This document shows positions 25,867-34,524 of a DNA stretch of 64,000 bases, in pieces. Both the position numbers and the translations under genes were made by a program. Each line of letters begins with the position of its first letter. Position 1 is the stretch's first letter. Where the stretch lies: NCBI RefSeq assembly GCF_004366595.1, contig NZ_SORE01000005.1:301368-365367 (forward strand), given 5' to 3'. The notes beneath the pieces were generated by a model. That model worked only from the letters and a program-made list of their open reading frames with translations, searched no databases and was not told the DNA's origin. The DNA comes from Paraburkholderia rhizosphaerae. GTDB taxonomy: Bacteria > Pseudomonadota > Gammaproteobacteria > Burkholderiales > Burkholderiaceae.

Positions 25867-26691
25867 ATGCAACAGTTTGCCCGAGTCCTCGTAAACGGCA
25901 GCGCCGTTCCCGTCATCATCGTCGGTGGCGAGCATCTGGATCTGCGTCCGGTCGTGGCGGACATCACACCGCAAGCCATCGCGAGTGGCGTTCTGAACCG
26001 GGTCGATACGACTGCGCTCCATCCGTTGCGCGGCGAACATACCTATCTCGCGCCGATCGAAGGCGTCCGTCAGGTCGCCGCGACCGGCTTCAATTACAGG
26101 AAGCACATCGAAGAGTTCAAGATGAAGCCGCCGACCGAACCGGAAGTCTTTCTGAAGGCGATGACCTCGCTTGCCGGCCCGAACGACCCAATCTCGCGCG
26201 GTCCGAGCCCCGGCACGAAACTGGATTGGGAAGTGGAACTGGCGATCGTCGTGGGGCGCGAAGCCCGGGACATCGCAGCGGCCGACGCGGCCGACTACAT
26301 CTTCGGCTATGTCTGTATCAACGACATCTCGGACCGCACAACCCAGGTCGACGCGGAGGGCCGGCAGCATCTGGTGCGCGCCAAGTCGCGTCCTGGCTAC
26401 TCGCCGATCGGTCCATTGCTGACAACCGGTGTCGATGGGGCGAACCTTGATCTGTGGACGAAGCTGAACGGCCAACTCGAGCAGCATGGCAACACAAGCG
26501 ACATGCTGTTCTCGATTGGTGAAATGCTTGCCTACTTTTCGACGCATATGACGCTGCTGCCAGGCGACATCCTCGCGACTGGGACGCCGCCGGGAGTGGG
26601 ATTCGGCAAAGACCGGTTCATGAAGCCCGGCGATGTACTGGAGTGCGGTGTCGCCCATCTGGGCGCCCAACGGCACGTGATCCTGGATTGA
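25867..26691 (+). CDS. Fumarylacetoacetate hydrolase family protein
   Basis: The protein has 274 residues from ATG 25867, after CAAGGAGAG. The metal site is formed by Glu residues in D-W-E-V-E-L-A-I-V and Asp in I-N-D-I-S-D-R-T-T-Q. G-F-N-Y-R-K-H and D-I-L-A-T-G-T-P-P-G-V-G-F are family signatures. Members hydrolyse or decarboxylate acyl-pyruvates, 2-keto acids or diketo sugar acids; the exact substrate cannot be inferred. It diverges from the CynR-like LysR gene. In-frame sequence upstream of 25867 is not protein-like. Confidence 0.85.
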   Translation: MQQFARVLVNGSAVPVIIVGGEHLDLRPVVADITPQAIASGVLNRVDTTALHPLRGEHTYLAPIEGVRQVAATGFNYRKHIEEFKMKPPTEPEVFLKAMTSLAGPNDPISRGPSPGTKLDWEVELAIVVGREARDIAAADAADYIFGYVCINDISDRTTQVDAEGRQHLVRAKSRPGYSPIGPLLTTGVDGANLDLWTKLNGQLEQHGNTSDMLFSIGEMLAYFSTHMTLLPGDILATGTPPGVGFGKDRFMKPGDVLECGVAHLGAQRHVILD

Positions 26692-26853
26692 CGGCAGTGG
26701 CTCGGGGCCGGGGGCGGACACCTCGACCTCGAACCGTCGAACCCGATCAGCAACCCCCAGCTAACGGGCATGCGCGATCGTCCTGTCCGCGCCAGGCAAC
26801 AAAGTCTCTTCTGCTCGTAGCATTGGGCAGAGATCGCCCGGCGGCGATGTCGT

Positions 26854-28803
26854 TCATAGTCCTTTCGCTTTTCCCACCGTGAGCGGCGGTAGCGGGCAGT
26901 CGAGCGTATCGCAAATGGCCCGAATCAGCTCCGCTTCGCGGAGCGTGACCTGCTGGTCCGCCACAATGCAGGCCGCACACGCGACGACGATCCTGAGCTT
27001 GATGGGCGGGACGGCCTCGTTGAGCACCTGCAGTGCCGCGTCGAACGCGGCGAGCGAGCATTCCACACGGGGCGGCAAGCGGTGGCTGTGCTGGTCGCCC
27101 ATGTAGCTGCGCATGCCCGTATCGAAGGCCTGGGTAGCATGATCGGGTTCCGGGTGGCCTTCCCAGGCCACTAGCGCCAACACCGTCGCGACCGGCTGCA
27201 CCAGTTTTTGCGCTGAGCTGTGTACGGATCGCGTCTGACGCTGACGCAGGAACTGGGCATCGAGATGGCGATGCAGCACACAGCGGAGCGTGTACTCGAA
27301 CAGGCTCAGCTGCTGGTCGGCGCTGATAAGCACTTCGACCTGGGCGCGGAACGCCCGGTGTTGCTGCGGCGACATCTGCCGCAGGGCTGGCAAGGCCAGG
27401 TCAAGGAGCGGCAACCGATGTGTGTCCGCCAGGGCGTGGGCAGCGGCGACCAGCCGCGAGGTTTCGGCGAAGTCCCGCGGGTCAGCGCCGGCCTTCAGCG
27501 CGGTCAGCTGGCGTTCCCGCAGGTCTGCCCGTGGGTCCATGAGAAGGGCATAGACCAGCGCGCGAGCGCTGAACGGCTCCTGGGCGGCGGCCCGGAGGAC
27601 ATCGGGCATGCCGTCGTTCAACCCTTGGGCGTAACTGATCACGTCAGGATCGACGTGGCCGACCCGGGACACGACTTCGTTGGCGAACCCCAAGACCGGC
27701 ACTGGCACCTGCGGCAGCCCCGGTATCGTCGGAACCCCGGCGAGCGGCGGGGTGCGGCCGCGGCGGGCGCCTTCAAGTTCTTCCCGATCGACACCGACTG
27801 GCCGCACCTCCGGGAATTGGCCGTCGAACTGCGGATCGAGTCGGCGGATGCGCTCGACGAGGGGCGGGTGGGTGGCCAGCAGTCCGGCGAGCCCACCGCT
27901 GGCGAAGGCGTTAGCGAAGAACATGTGAGCCGCCTCGACAGCTTGGGGGTTGCCGATGCGCGACCCTTCGGCCAGCCCGCCGATCTTCTTGAGCGCTCCG
28001 CCAATGCCGTCGGGGTTGCGCGTAAACTGGACCGCGCTGGCGTCGGCCAGGTATTCGCGCTGCCGGGAGACCGCTGCCATGATCAGCCGTCCGAAGAACG
28101 CTCCCACCAGGCCCAGCACAAGCACGCCCAGGCCGAGCAGCATCACGCCGCCCTGGGAGTCCCGCCGTCCGGGCGAGCGTGCGCGGGATGCGAACATGAG
28201 GCTGCGTCCGATGATGGACAACGCCATGATTCCGAAGACCAGGCCGATCAGCCGGATGTTGAGGCGCATGTCCCCGTTGAGGACGTGGCTGAATTCGTGC
28301 GCCACCACACCCTGCAGTTCGTCTCGGCTCAGGTAGTTGAGGCAACCCTCTGAGACGGCGATCACGGCATCGCCCGGGGCGTAGCCGGCCGCGAAGGCAT
28401 TGATTCCGGGCTCATTCAAAACATAAACGGGGGGCACCGGCACGCCTGCGGCGAGCGCCATCTCCTCGACGACGTTGAGCAACCGCTTCTGCCGCGCGTC
28501 GGTGGTCGTGCCTGGCACCTCCTTGCCGCCCAGCATCAGCGCAACGGCCTGCCCGCCAGAAGCGAGCTGGGCCACCTTGAACGCGCTGGCACCGCCGACC
28601 ACAATGCCTACCCCCGGCGCCGCAATCAGGAGCAGTTCCGGCTGCCACCAGGACACGGGCTCGTGGCTGCCATACATGCTGAGCGCCACCAGCAGCCCGT
28701 ACACGAGCGCGATCAGAATTACGATGGCCAGGACGAAATAGACCACCAGCTGGGAGGTCTTGCGTCGGGCAGAATCCTGCTGCTGAAAGAAATTGGTGGC
28801 CAT
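26854..28803 (-). CDS. M48-family membrane metalloprotease with long C-terminal extension
   Basis: The protein has 649 residues from ATG 28803, about twice the size of HtpX. Two membrane helices lie at residues 18-42 and 55-75. The zinc site is His169-Glu170-x-x-His173 (V-V-A-H-E-F-S-H-V), with the third ligand Glu in R-E-Y-L-A-D-A-S-A-V. More membrane segments follow the active site. The last 300 residues are soluble; the final 60 (I-K-L-R-I-V-V-A-C-A-A-C-I-V-A-D-Q, then E-A-E-L-I-R-A-I-C) look like a TerB-type helical domain. It follows lemA by 51 bases on the same strand. A role in membrane-protein quality control is likely. Confidence 0.87.
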   Translation of the reverse strand: MATNFFQQQDSARRKTSQLVVYFVLAIVILIALVYGLLVALSMYGSHEPVSWWQPELLLIAAPGVGIVVGGASAFKVAQLASGGQAVALMLGGKEVPGTTTDARQKRLLNVVEEMALAAGVPVPPVYVLNEPGINAFAAGYAPGDAVIAVSEGCLNYLSRDELQGVVAHEFSHVLNGDMRLNIRLIGLVFGIMALSIIGRSLMFASRARSPGRRDSQGGVMLLGLGVLVLGLVGAFFGRLIMAAVSRQREYLADASAVQFTRNPDGIGGALKKIGGLAEGSRIGNPQAVEAAHMFFANAFASGGLAGLLATHPPLVERIRRLDPQFDGQFPEVRPVGVDREELEGARRGRTPPLAGVPTIPGLPQVPVPVLGFANEVVSRVGHVDPDVISYAQGLNDGMPDVLRAAAQEPFSARALVYALLMDPRADLRERQLTALKAGADPRDFAETSRLVAAAHALADTHRLPLLDLALPALRQMSPQQHRAFRAQVEVLISADQQLSLFEYTLRCVLHRHLDAQFLRQRQTRSVHSSAQKLVQPVATVLALVAWEGHPEPDHATQAFDTGMRSYMGDQHSHRLPPRVECSLAAFDAALQVLNEAVPPIKLRIVVACAACIVADQQVTLREAELIRAICDTLDCPLPPLTVGKAKGL

Positions 28804-28854
28804 GGTCAGAGCGGCTTTGGGAGCATCAAGCACACAGAGCCGCGGCGATTCGCA

Positions 28855-29454
28855 TTACCCAAACGACACCTTGGGCGCCGCGCGCTCGCCCTCCGCGGTT
28901 TCGAGTAGCGCCGCCTCCTTGAACCCGAACATGCCGGCTACCGTGACAGCCGGGAAGACCTCGCGCCGGATGTTGTACTCGGTGGCGGCGTCGTTGAAGG
29001 CTTGCCGGGCAAAGGCGATCTTGTTCTCGGTTGAGGTCAGATCCTCCTGCAGGGCGAGCATGTTCTGGCTGGCCTTGAGGTCCGGGTATGCCTCGGACAG
29101 CGCAAACAGCCGGCCGAGGGTGCCGCCCAGCTGGGCCTCGGCCTGGTTAAGCTCCCTCACGGCCGCTGGGTCGCTCGGGTTGGCGGCGGCTTTCTGCTCG
29201 GCCGCCATCGCGCTATGACGGGCCTTGATGACAGCGTCGAGCGTCTCCCTCTCGTGGCTCATGTAGCCCTTGACCGCTTCGACCAGGTTCGGAATCAGTT
29301 CGTAGCGGCGTTTGAGCTGCACGTCGATCTGCGCGAAGGCATTTGCAAAGCGGTTCCGTGCGACCACCAATCCGTTGTAGATGCCCATGAGCCACAGCGC
29401 GAGTATCAACCCGATGCCAAGCAGCACAAGCAGGGTGATGATGAAGGGACTCAT
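28855..29454 (-). CDS. lemA: LemA family membrane protein
   Basis: The protein has 199 residues. One N-terminal membrane helix (residues 5-25) is followed by I-Y-N-G-L-V-V-A-R-N-R-F-A-N-A-F-A-Q-I-D-V-Q and R-R-Y-E-L-I-P-N-L-V-E-A-V-K-G-Y, the LemA signature. The rest is a helical bundle ending R-R-E-V-F-P-A-V-T-V-A-G-M-F-G-F. LemA genes often sit beside a membrane peptidase, as here with the M48 gene. Molecular function unknown. Confidence 0.92.
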   Translation of the reverse strand: MSPFIITLLVLLGIGLILALWLMGIYNGLVVARNRFANAFAQIDVQLKRRYELIPNLVEAVKGYMSHERETLDAVIKARHSAMAAEQKAAANPSDPAAVRELNQAEAQLGGTLGRLFALSEAYPDLKASQNMLALQEDLTSTENKIAFARQAFNDAATEYNIRREVFPAVTVAGMFGFKEAALLETAEGERAAPKVSFG

Positions 29455-29708
29455 TGTGCGTGACCTCCGACAAGAGGACTGCAGGTTTGGACCATCACAC
29501 GACTATTGAAACAGGATAAGTGAAATGGCGTTTAATTCAATCGATTCATCGGAAATGATGGAAGAAAAAGGCGTGCATTAAAGCGTATTGCATCAATTCG
29601 TCTCTTCTATTGCGACTTTATTCGGTAATGCTATGCGGCAGATTGGGAGATGCGCGTTGAAATGGTGAGGGCCGCGACAAATTGTGACACCTGAGAGGAG
29701 CGGTGCGC

Positions 29709-29729
29709 CGTCGGGCGCCGAGCCCGACG
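29709..29729 (-). terminator. Hairpin downstream of the sugar-acid operon
   Basis: CGTCGGGC (29709-29716) and GCCCGACG (29722-29729) form a perfect eight-base stem with a five-base loop. It lies just past the stop of the PfkB-kinase gene, the last gene of the minus-strand operon. The rest of the 29455-29746 gap is AT-richer and shows no gene. Confidence 0.55.
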
Positions 29730-29746
29730 ATTCACATGCGCGGCCT

Positions 29747-30700
29747 TTAGCTAACCACTGACGTTCCGCTCAGGATCTGCTCAACTGCTGCGCGTGTGGG
29801 GATCGGCGCGACCGCTCCAAAACCGAGCGTGGACAGGGCAGCCGCAACATTTGCGTAACGGGCGGCGGAGAACGGGTCATCACCGGCACAAAGTCGCGCG
29901 ACGAAGGCTCCGCCAAAGCAGTCACCCGCACCGGTTGCGTCGATTGCGCTCACCGGATGCGCAGGCACCTGTTGCCGACGCTCGGGCGTTGCAATATAGA
30001 CCCCTTCGGTTCCGAGCTTGAGTGCCACGATCCGCGGCCCGCGTTCAAGCAGGAAGTCGACGATTGCATCGCGAGTGTCGAGCCCCGTCAGCGCGGTCAC
30101 ATCGTCCCAACTCGGCAGACAGATGTCGGTCTGGCGGATGACCTCGAGCATCGTCGCGCGTGCGCGCGCAAGCGGCCAGAGCTTGAGCCGCAGGTTCGTG
30201 TCGAACGACAGCTGCACACCGTGTTTGCGCGCATGCGCGATTGCGCCGAATGCCGCGTCACAGGCCGTCGTTCCGATTGCAAGACTCACGCCGGATAGGT
30301 GCAATACCGAAGCCGCCGCGAGCGTATCGAGCGGAAGATCGTCCGCGGCGTACCGGCTTGCGGCGGAATGCGCACGCAGATACTCGAACTGATGTCCGCC
30401 CGGTCCGTGTGAAACGAAATACACGCCGGTATGCGCTGCTTCATCGATACGCACAGCGGACGTATCGACGTTTTCCCGCTGCCATAGCTCGAGAAGCAGA
30501 CGTCCAAACCGGTCGCCGCCCACCGCGGAGATAAAGCCGGTCCTCGCGCCCTGGCGCGCGGCCGCGATACAAAAATTCGATGTGTCGCCGCCGAATCCCT
30601 GAAGATAATCCGATCCGCCGACCGAGCACTGGCTGAATTCGACCATTGCTTCGCCAAATGCAACGATCTCGGGTTGTTGTTGGACTCCTGTCTTCACCAT
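29747..30700 (-). CDS. PfkB-family sugar kinase, probably 2-keto-3-deoxygluconate kinase
   Basis: The protein has 317 residues from ATG 30700, 29 bases after the UxaA-like stop; earlier in-frame starts would overlap that stop. I-V-A-F-G-E-A-M-V-E-F and G-G-D-T-S-N-F are the N-terminal PfkB signature. D-A-T-G-A-G-D-C-F-G-G-A-F is the C-terminal signature with the catalytic Asp. As the last gene of an operon that should yield 2-keto-3-deoxygluconate, phosphorylation of that compound to KDPG (KdgK activity) is the best guess. Cytosolic. Confidence 0.8.
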   Translation of the reverse strand: MVKTGVQQQPEIVAFGEAMVEFSQCSVGGSDYLQGFGGDTSNFCIAAARQGARTGFISAVGGDRFGRLLLELWQRENVDTSAVRIDEAAHTGVYFVSHGPGGHQFEYLRAHSAASRYAADDLPLDTLAAASVLHLSGVSLAIGTTACDAAFGAIAHARKHGVQLSFDTNLRLKLWPLARARATMLEVIRQTDICLPSWDDVTALTGLDTRDAIVDFLLERGPRIVALKLGTEGVYIATPERRQQVPAHPVSAIDATGAGDCFGGAFVARLCAGDDPFSAARYANVAAALSTLGFGAVAPIPTRAAVEQILSGTSVVS

Positions 30701-30729
30701 CTGTCGACCCCGCATACCGAACGTCCCCG

Positions 30730-32256
30730 TCACATGATCGCGCCGCGTAACCACGGGATGAACTCGCGGTCCCCGATGCCGTTCTCCTCGCTGCAGGTTT
30801 TGCGTCCTGACGCGACCTCGAGTATCAGATCGTACAGACGCGCGCCGGCTTCCTCGACATTCAGCGAGCCATCGATAGTCGCACCACTGTTGAAATCCAT
30901 GTCGGACCGCATCCGCTCGAAAAGAGCGGTCGTCGTCGCGATCTTGATCGTAGGAACGGGCTTCGAACCGAACACTGAGCCGCGTCCGGTCGTGAAGCAG
31001 ACGAGGTTCGCTCCGCCCGCGATCTGACCCGTCGCCGAGACCGGGTCGTAACCGGGTGTATCCATGAACACGAGACCGTCTTCACGAACCGGCTCCGCAT
31101 AATCGTAGACCGCCTTAAGCGCCGAACTTCCTGCCTTCGACACCGCACCGAGCGACTTCTCAAGAATGGTCGTAATGCCGCCGGCCTTGTTTCCCGGAGA
31201 CGGGTTGTTGTTCATCTCGCCGCCGTTCTGCTCCGTGTAGCCTTCCCACCAGTGCAGTTTGTCCATCAGGCGCTGCGCCACCTCTGCCGATACAGCTCGC
31301 GCGGTCAACAGATGTTCGGCGCCGTAAACCTCGGGGGTTTCCGACAGTATCGCGGTCCCGCCGCTGCGCACGAGCAGATCGACCGCCACACCGAGCACCG
31401 GATTCGCAGTAATGCCGGAGTATCCGTCGGAGCCGCCGCACTGAAGCCCAAGTTTCAGATGCGAAGCCGGCACCGGCGCGCGCGTTGCGCGGTTTGCCGC
31501 GTGGAGTTCCTCGCGAACCATGGCGACGCCGCGAGCAACGGCGTCGCGCACGCCGCCCTCGTCCTGGATGACGAGCGTGCGGACCGGCCGGGACGAAGAC
31601 GCTTCGAGCAGATCGACTAGCCCCTCGATCTGGTTTACTTCACAGCCGAGTCCCACGAACAGCACGCTCGCGAAATTCGGATTGCGCGCGTAACCGGTCA
31701 GCGTGCGGCGGAGCACAGCCATGCCTTCCCCGGCCGAGGATATCCCGCATCCGCTCTGATGCGTGATCGCAACCACGCCGTCGACGTTTTCGAATGCGTC
31801 GAGGGCATCGCCGCGAAATGCATCCGCGATCGCGTGGCACACGGTGGCCGAACAGTTCACACTGGCAATCACGCCGATATAGTTGCGCGTTCCAGCTTGG
31901 CCGTCGGCGCGTAGGTACCCGAGGAATGTATCCGCACGTTTAGCGGGCACAGCACCGGTATCCGTCGCATACGCGCGCGCTTCAGTGTCGTGTTGCGACG
32001 GCATGCCGACGTTGTCCACGTGAACGTGCGCGCCGGCGAGAATATCGCGCAATGCAATGCCGATCGTCTGCCGGTATTTCGTGATCTGAGCGCCTTGCGC
32101 GATGTCGCGTAGCGCCAGCTTGTGCCCCGCCGGGATCGGTGACAGCACGCGCAGACGCTGTCCGTTCAGATCCACGAACGCGTCGGCCTCGAGCGCCCGC
32201 AATGCGACGGCAACGTTGTCGTCATCGTGAAGAACGATGAGGTCCTGATCTTTCAT
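30730..32256 (-). CDS. uxaA: Altronate dehydratase-type enzyme (UxaA family)
   Basis: The protein has 508 residues from ATG 32256. Residues 1-90 form the SAF-type N-domain (V-L-H-D-D-D-N-V-A-V-A-L-R-A-L, then G-H-K-L-A-L-R-D-I-A-Q-G). The catalytic part has V-N-C-S-A-T-V-C, T-H-Q-S-G-C-G-I, C-G-G-S-D-G-Y-S-G-I-T-A-N-P and N-N-N-P-S-P-G-N-K-A-G-G, as in UxaA and GarD. Length matches UxaA (about 495). Expected reaction: D-altronate to 2-keto-3-deoxygluconate. The start lies seven bases after the reductase stop, showing tight coupling. Confidence 0.85.
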   Translation of the reverse strand: MKDQDLIVLHDDDNVAVALRALEADAFVDLNGQRLRVLSPIPAGHKLALRDIAQGAQITKYRQTIGIALRDILAGAHVHVDNVGMPSQHDTEARAYATDTGAVPAKRADTFLGYLRADGQAGTRNYIGVIASVNCSATVCHAIADAFRGDALDAFENVDGVVAITHQSGCGISSAGEGMAVLRRTLTGYARNPNFASVLFVGLGCEVNQIEGLVDLLEASSSRPVRTLVIQDEGGVRDAVARGVAMVREELHAANRATRAPVPASHLKLGLQCGGSDGYSGITANPVLGVAVDLLVRSGGTAILSETPEVYGAEHLLTARAVSAEVAQRLMDKLHWWEGYTEQNGGEMNNNPSPGNKAGGITTILEKSLGAVSKAGSSALKAVYDYAEPVREDGLVFMDTPGYDPVSATGQIAGGANLVCFTTGRGSVFGSKPVPTIKIATTTALFERMRSDMDFNSGATIDGSLNVEEAGARLYDLILEVASGRKTCSEENGIGDREFIPWLRGAIM

Positions 32257-32263
32257 GACGCCA

Positions 32264-33412
32264 CTACTCCTTACTGGCCAGAGGCAGATCGTTCGCCGCG
32301 AGCAGTTTGCGCAATCGCGGTTGTGCGATCGGCGACGACAGTGAATCCGCCAGTTCGACGAGCGGCTGTATCCGGCGCCTGATCTTCTCGCGATGATTGG
32401 CGGCAATATCGGAAATGCGATGTGCGAGAAATGGATTCAGGAATCGCTCGCGCACGCTGGCGACGTAAGCATGGGCCTCGCTTTGCAGACCCATCGCGCC
32501 AAAGACAGGCAGCACCTCGTCGTGCCACACCGCCTCGAGTTCACCGCGCACGCGGGGGGCGTTCATCGCCTCCAGCACCGTTTCTTGCGCCGAGCGGCGC
32601 TCGCTGAGCCATTGATCCGCCAGCCACGTATGACCGAGATTGAGAAAAAACAGCTTAAGCTGCGCATAACGGCGCAGTTCATCGGTAAGCACGATCTGCT
32701 CGTGCGTACACGGCAGCTCCATTCCGGCACGCCGTTCGATTGCCCATAGCGCATACGGCTCCGCGACCGCGCCTACCGGATGGATGGGCGCGGACACAAT
32801 ACGGTCGACCAGCGAATTCACCCACACGCACTGTTCCCGCAGATAACCGATGAAAGGCTCGGGTAGCGACCATTGCCGGGCCACACCAAGCACGATATCG
32901 CGCAAGGTATCGCCGTTTCTGTCGACGAGTTCGCACGGGTAGACCGATACACCGTGGTGCGGACGCTCACGCCAGCGAGCATTCAGCAGCACCAGCAGTT
33001 TCGCCGGATAACTGTGCGGCACGAGCGCGTCGTTCGCCAGCAGATCGGCCGAATCACGCTCATCGAGTTGATAACCGGCATCGCCGGTGTTGGATACGAT
33101 GACCCGCGCATCATCGATCACCGCGCGACGGATCGCGGCCCAGTCGGTATCGGTTGACCACGCATTGCGCACCACCCGGCATTCGACCACCCGGTCCACC
33201 ACCTCGCCAGCTTCGCGACCCCGTATGTGTACCGGGTAGTGTTCCGCGTGAGAAAGCGCCGCGATCCGCGCGCGGCTCGATTCGTTCGTTGTTGTCTGCA
33301 CAACGCTGATGCCGCCAATCGCTTCGCCACGTTCCAGCGCCTCGGAGACAAAGAGCGCGACATGCGCAAGCAGGAAACGGCTGGTGCCAAATTGAAGTAT
33401 CGGTGTACTCAT
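32264..33412 (-). CDS. Mannitol-dehydrogenase-family enzyme, probably tagaturonate reductase (UxaB-like)
   Basis: The protein has 382 residues. I-L-Q-F-G-T-S-R-F-L-L-A-H is the N-terminal cofactor motif of this family, and V-S-N-T-G-D-A-G-Y follows as in UxaB. The conserved Lys-Asn-His region appears as L-K-L-F-F-L-N-L-G-H-T-W-L-A. Family members interconvert hexuronates and hexonates; with UxaA next door, D-tagaturonate to D-altronate is likely. It is shorter than E. coli UxaB (about 480), so a related but distinct subgroup is possible. The next gene starts seven bases after its stop. Confidence 0.78.
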   Translation of the reverse strand: MSTPILQFGTSRFLLAHVALFVSEALERGEAIGGISVVQTTTNESSRARIAALSHAEHYPVHIRGREAGEVVDRVVECRVVRNAWSTDTDWAAIRRAVIDDARVIVSNTGDAGYQLDERDSADLLANDALVPHSYPAKLLVLLNARWRERPHHGVSVYPCELVDRNGDTLRDIVLGVARQWSLPEPFIGYLREQCVWVNSLVDRIVSAPIHPVGAVAEPYALWAIERRAGMELPCTHEQIVLTDELRRYAQLKLFFLNLGHTWLADQWLSERRSAQETVLEAMNAPRVRGELEAVWHDEVLPVFGAMGLQSEAHAYVASVRERFLNPFLAHRISDIAANHREKIRRRIQPLVELADSLSSPIAQPRLRKLLAANDLPLASKE

Positions 33413-33443
33413 AAGCGGAATCCTGATTGCGTGGCGGCTTGCC

Positions 33444-34454
33444 TTAGCATTCGATCAGTGCTTTCACGACCGTCTGCCCCGGCTCCAGCAAACGGGGAAA
33501 ATCCTCCGGCACGTCGGCAAGGCGCATGCGATGCGTGTTGAGCGCCTGGTCTGGAATCTGCCCGGCGCGCATCGCTTCGAGCACCGTTTCGAAATCGGCG
33601 GCCGTCGCGTTGCGGCTCGCGAGCAAGGTCGTCTCCCGCTTATGGAACTCCGGATCCGAAAAGGTGACCTGGCCGGGCACGATCGAAATCAGCGTGTAGG
33701 TGCCGCCATGGGCGACAAAGCCGAAGCCGCGGTTCATCGCGTCGATGTTGCCGGTTGCGTCGAAAACGACATCAAAAAATTCACCGTTCGTCAGCGACGC
33801 AAGTTGCGCGGTGTCGTCGGGCCCGACCGGGACCGCGGCGGTTACGTTGAGCTGCGCAGTGCAGAACGCGAGCCGGTCGGCGCGCGTGTCGAGACACACG
33901 ACGTTACCGCCGCGCAGCTTCGCGAAGATCATGGCCGCCATGCCGATCGGACCGGCGCCCACGACGAGCACCCGTTGTCCCGCCTGCACGTTCGCGCGTC
34001 GCACCGCGTGCGCGCCGATGGCGAGGAATTCGAGCATCGCCGCCTGGTCGAGCGAGACGCCTTCAGCCTTGTGAACGAACTGGGCAGGCACGCTCAGATA
34101 CTCGGTCATCGCGCCGTCGCGGTGAACGCCAAGCACCTTGATGTTCACACAACAGTTGGTCTTGCCCCGGCGGCAGGCAACGCATGTTCCGCACGAAAGA
34201 TACGGCATCACATATACGCCGTCGCCGGGAGCGAGTCCCGAATCGCCATCCGCTTCGACGACGACGCCGGAGAGCTCATGGCCCATCACGCGCGGATACT
34301 GAAGGTACGGCTGAGTGCCGGTGAAAATATGGAGATCGGTGCCGCAGATGCCAACCCGGCTCACGCGCAGCAAGACTTCTCCAGTCTTGCGCTCTGGAAC
34401 GTCGGATTGGTGCGCGCGAAGCACACCGGGAGAGTCGCAAATTACGCTAAGCAT
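33444..34454 (-). CDS. Zinc-dependent alcohol dehydrogenase resembling L-galactonate 5-dehydrogenase (LgoD)
   Basis: The protein has 336 residues from ATG 34454. Catalytic zinc ligands fit Cys37 and His59-Glu60 (V-G-I-C-G-T-D-L-H and G-H-E); structural zinc fits Cys88, 91, 94 and 102. The NAD loop is V-V-G-A-G-P-I-G-M-A-A. Blocks such as Q-P-Y-L-Q-Y-P-R-V-M-G-H-E and S-D-P-E-F-H-K-R-E-T-T-L-L-A-S-R-N-A-T closely match what I recall of E. coli LgoD/YjjN and RspB. LgoD oxidises L-galactonate to D-tagaturonate, the substrate of the next enzyme. L-idonate-type dehydrogenases are the alternative. Confidence 0.78.
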   Translation of the reverse strand: MLSVICDSPGVLRAHQSDVPERKTGEVLLRVSRVGICGTDLHIFTGTQPYLQYPRVMGHELSGVVVEADGDSGLAPGDGVYVMPYLSCGTCVACRRGKTNCCVNIKVLGVHRDGAMTEYLSVPAQFVHKAEGVSLDQAAMLEFLAIGAHAVRRANVQAGQRVLVVGAGPIGMAAMIFAKLRGGNVVCLDTRADRLAFCTAQLNVTAAVPVGPDDTAQLASLTNGEFFDVVFDATGNIDAMNRGFGFVAHGGTYTLISIVPGQVTFSDPEFHKRETTLLASRNATAADFETVLEAMRAGQIPDQALNTHRMRLADVPEDFPRLLEPGQTVVKALIEC

Positions 34455-34524
34455 GTTGATATCCTCATGAGCGGAAGAAAAGCCGTGGCGTTTTCCGCGC
34501 CGACGCAAAAGACGGACAGACGAG

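Noticed and set aside
27220..28353. Plus-strand 377-codon frame opposite the M48 gene
   Set aside because: It is antisense to the zinc-site and membrane regions of a well-supported protease.
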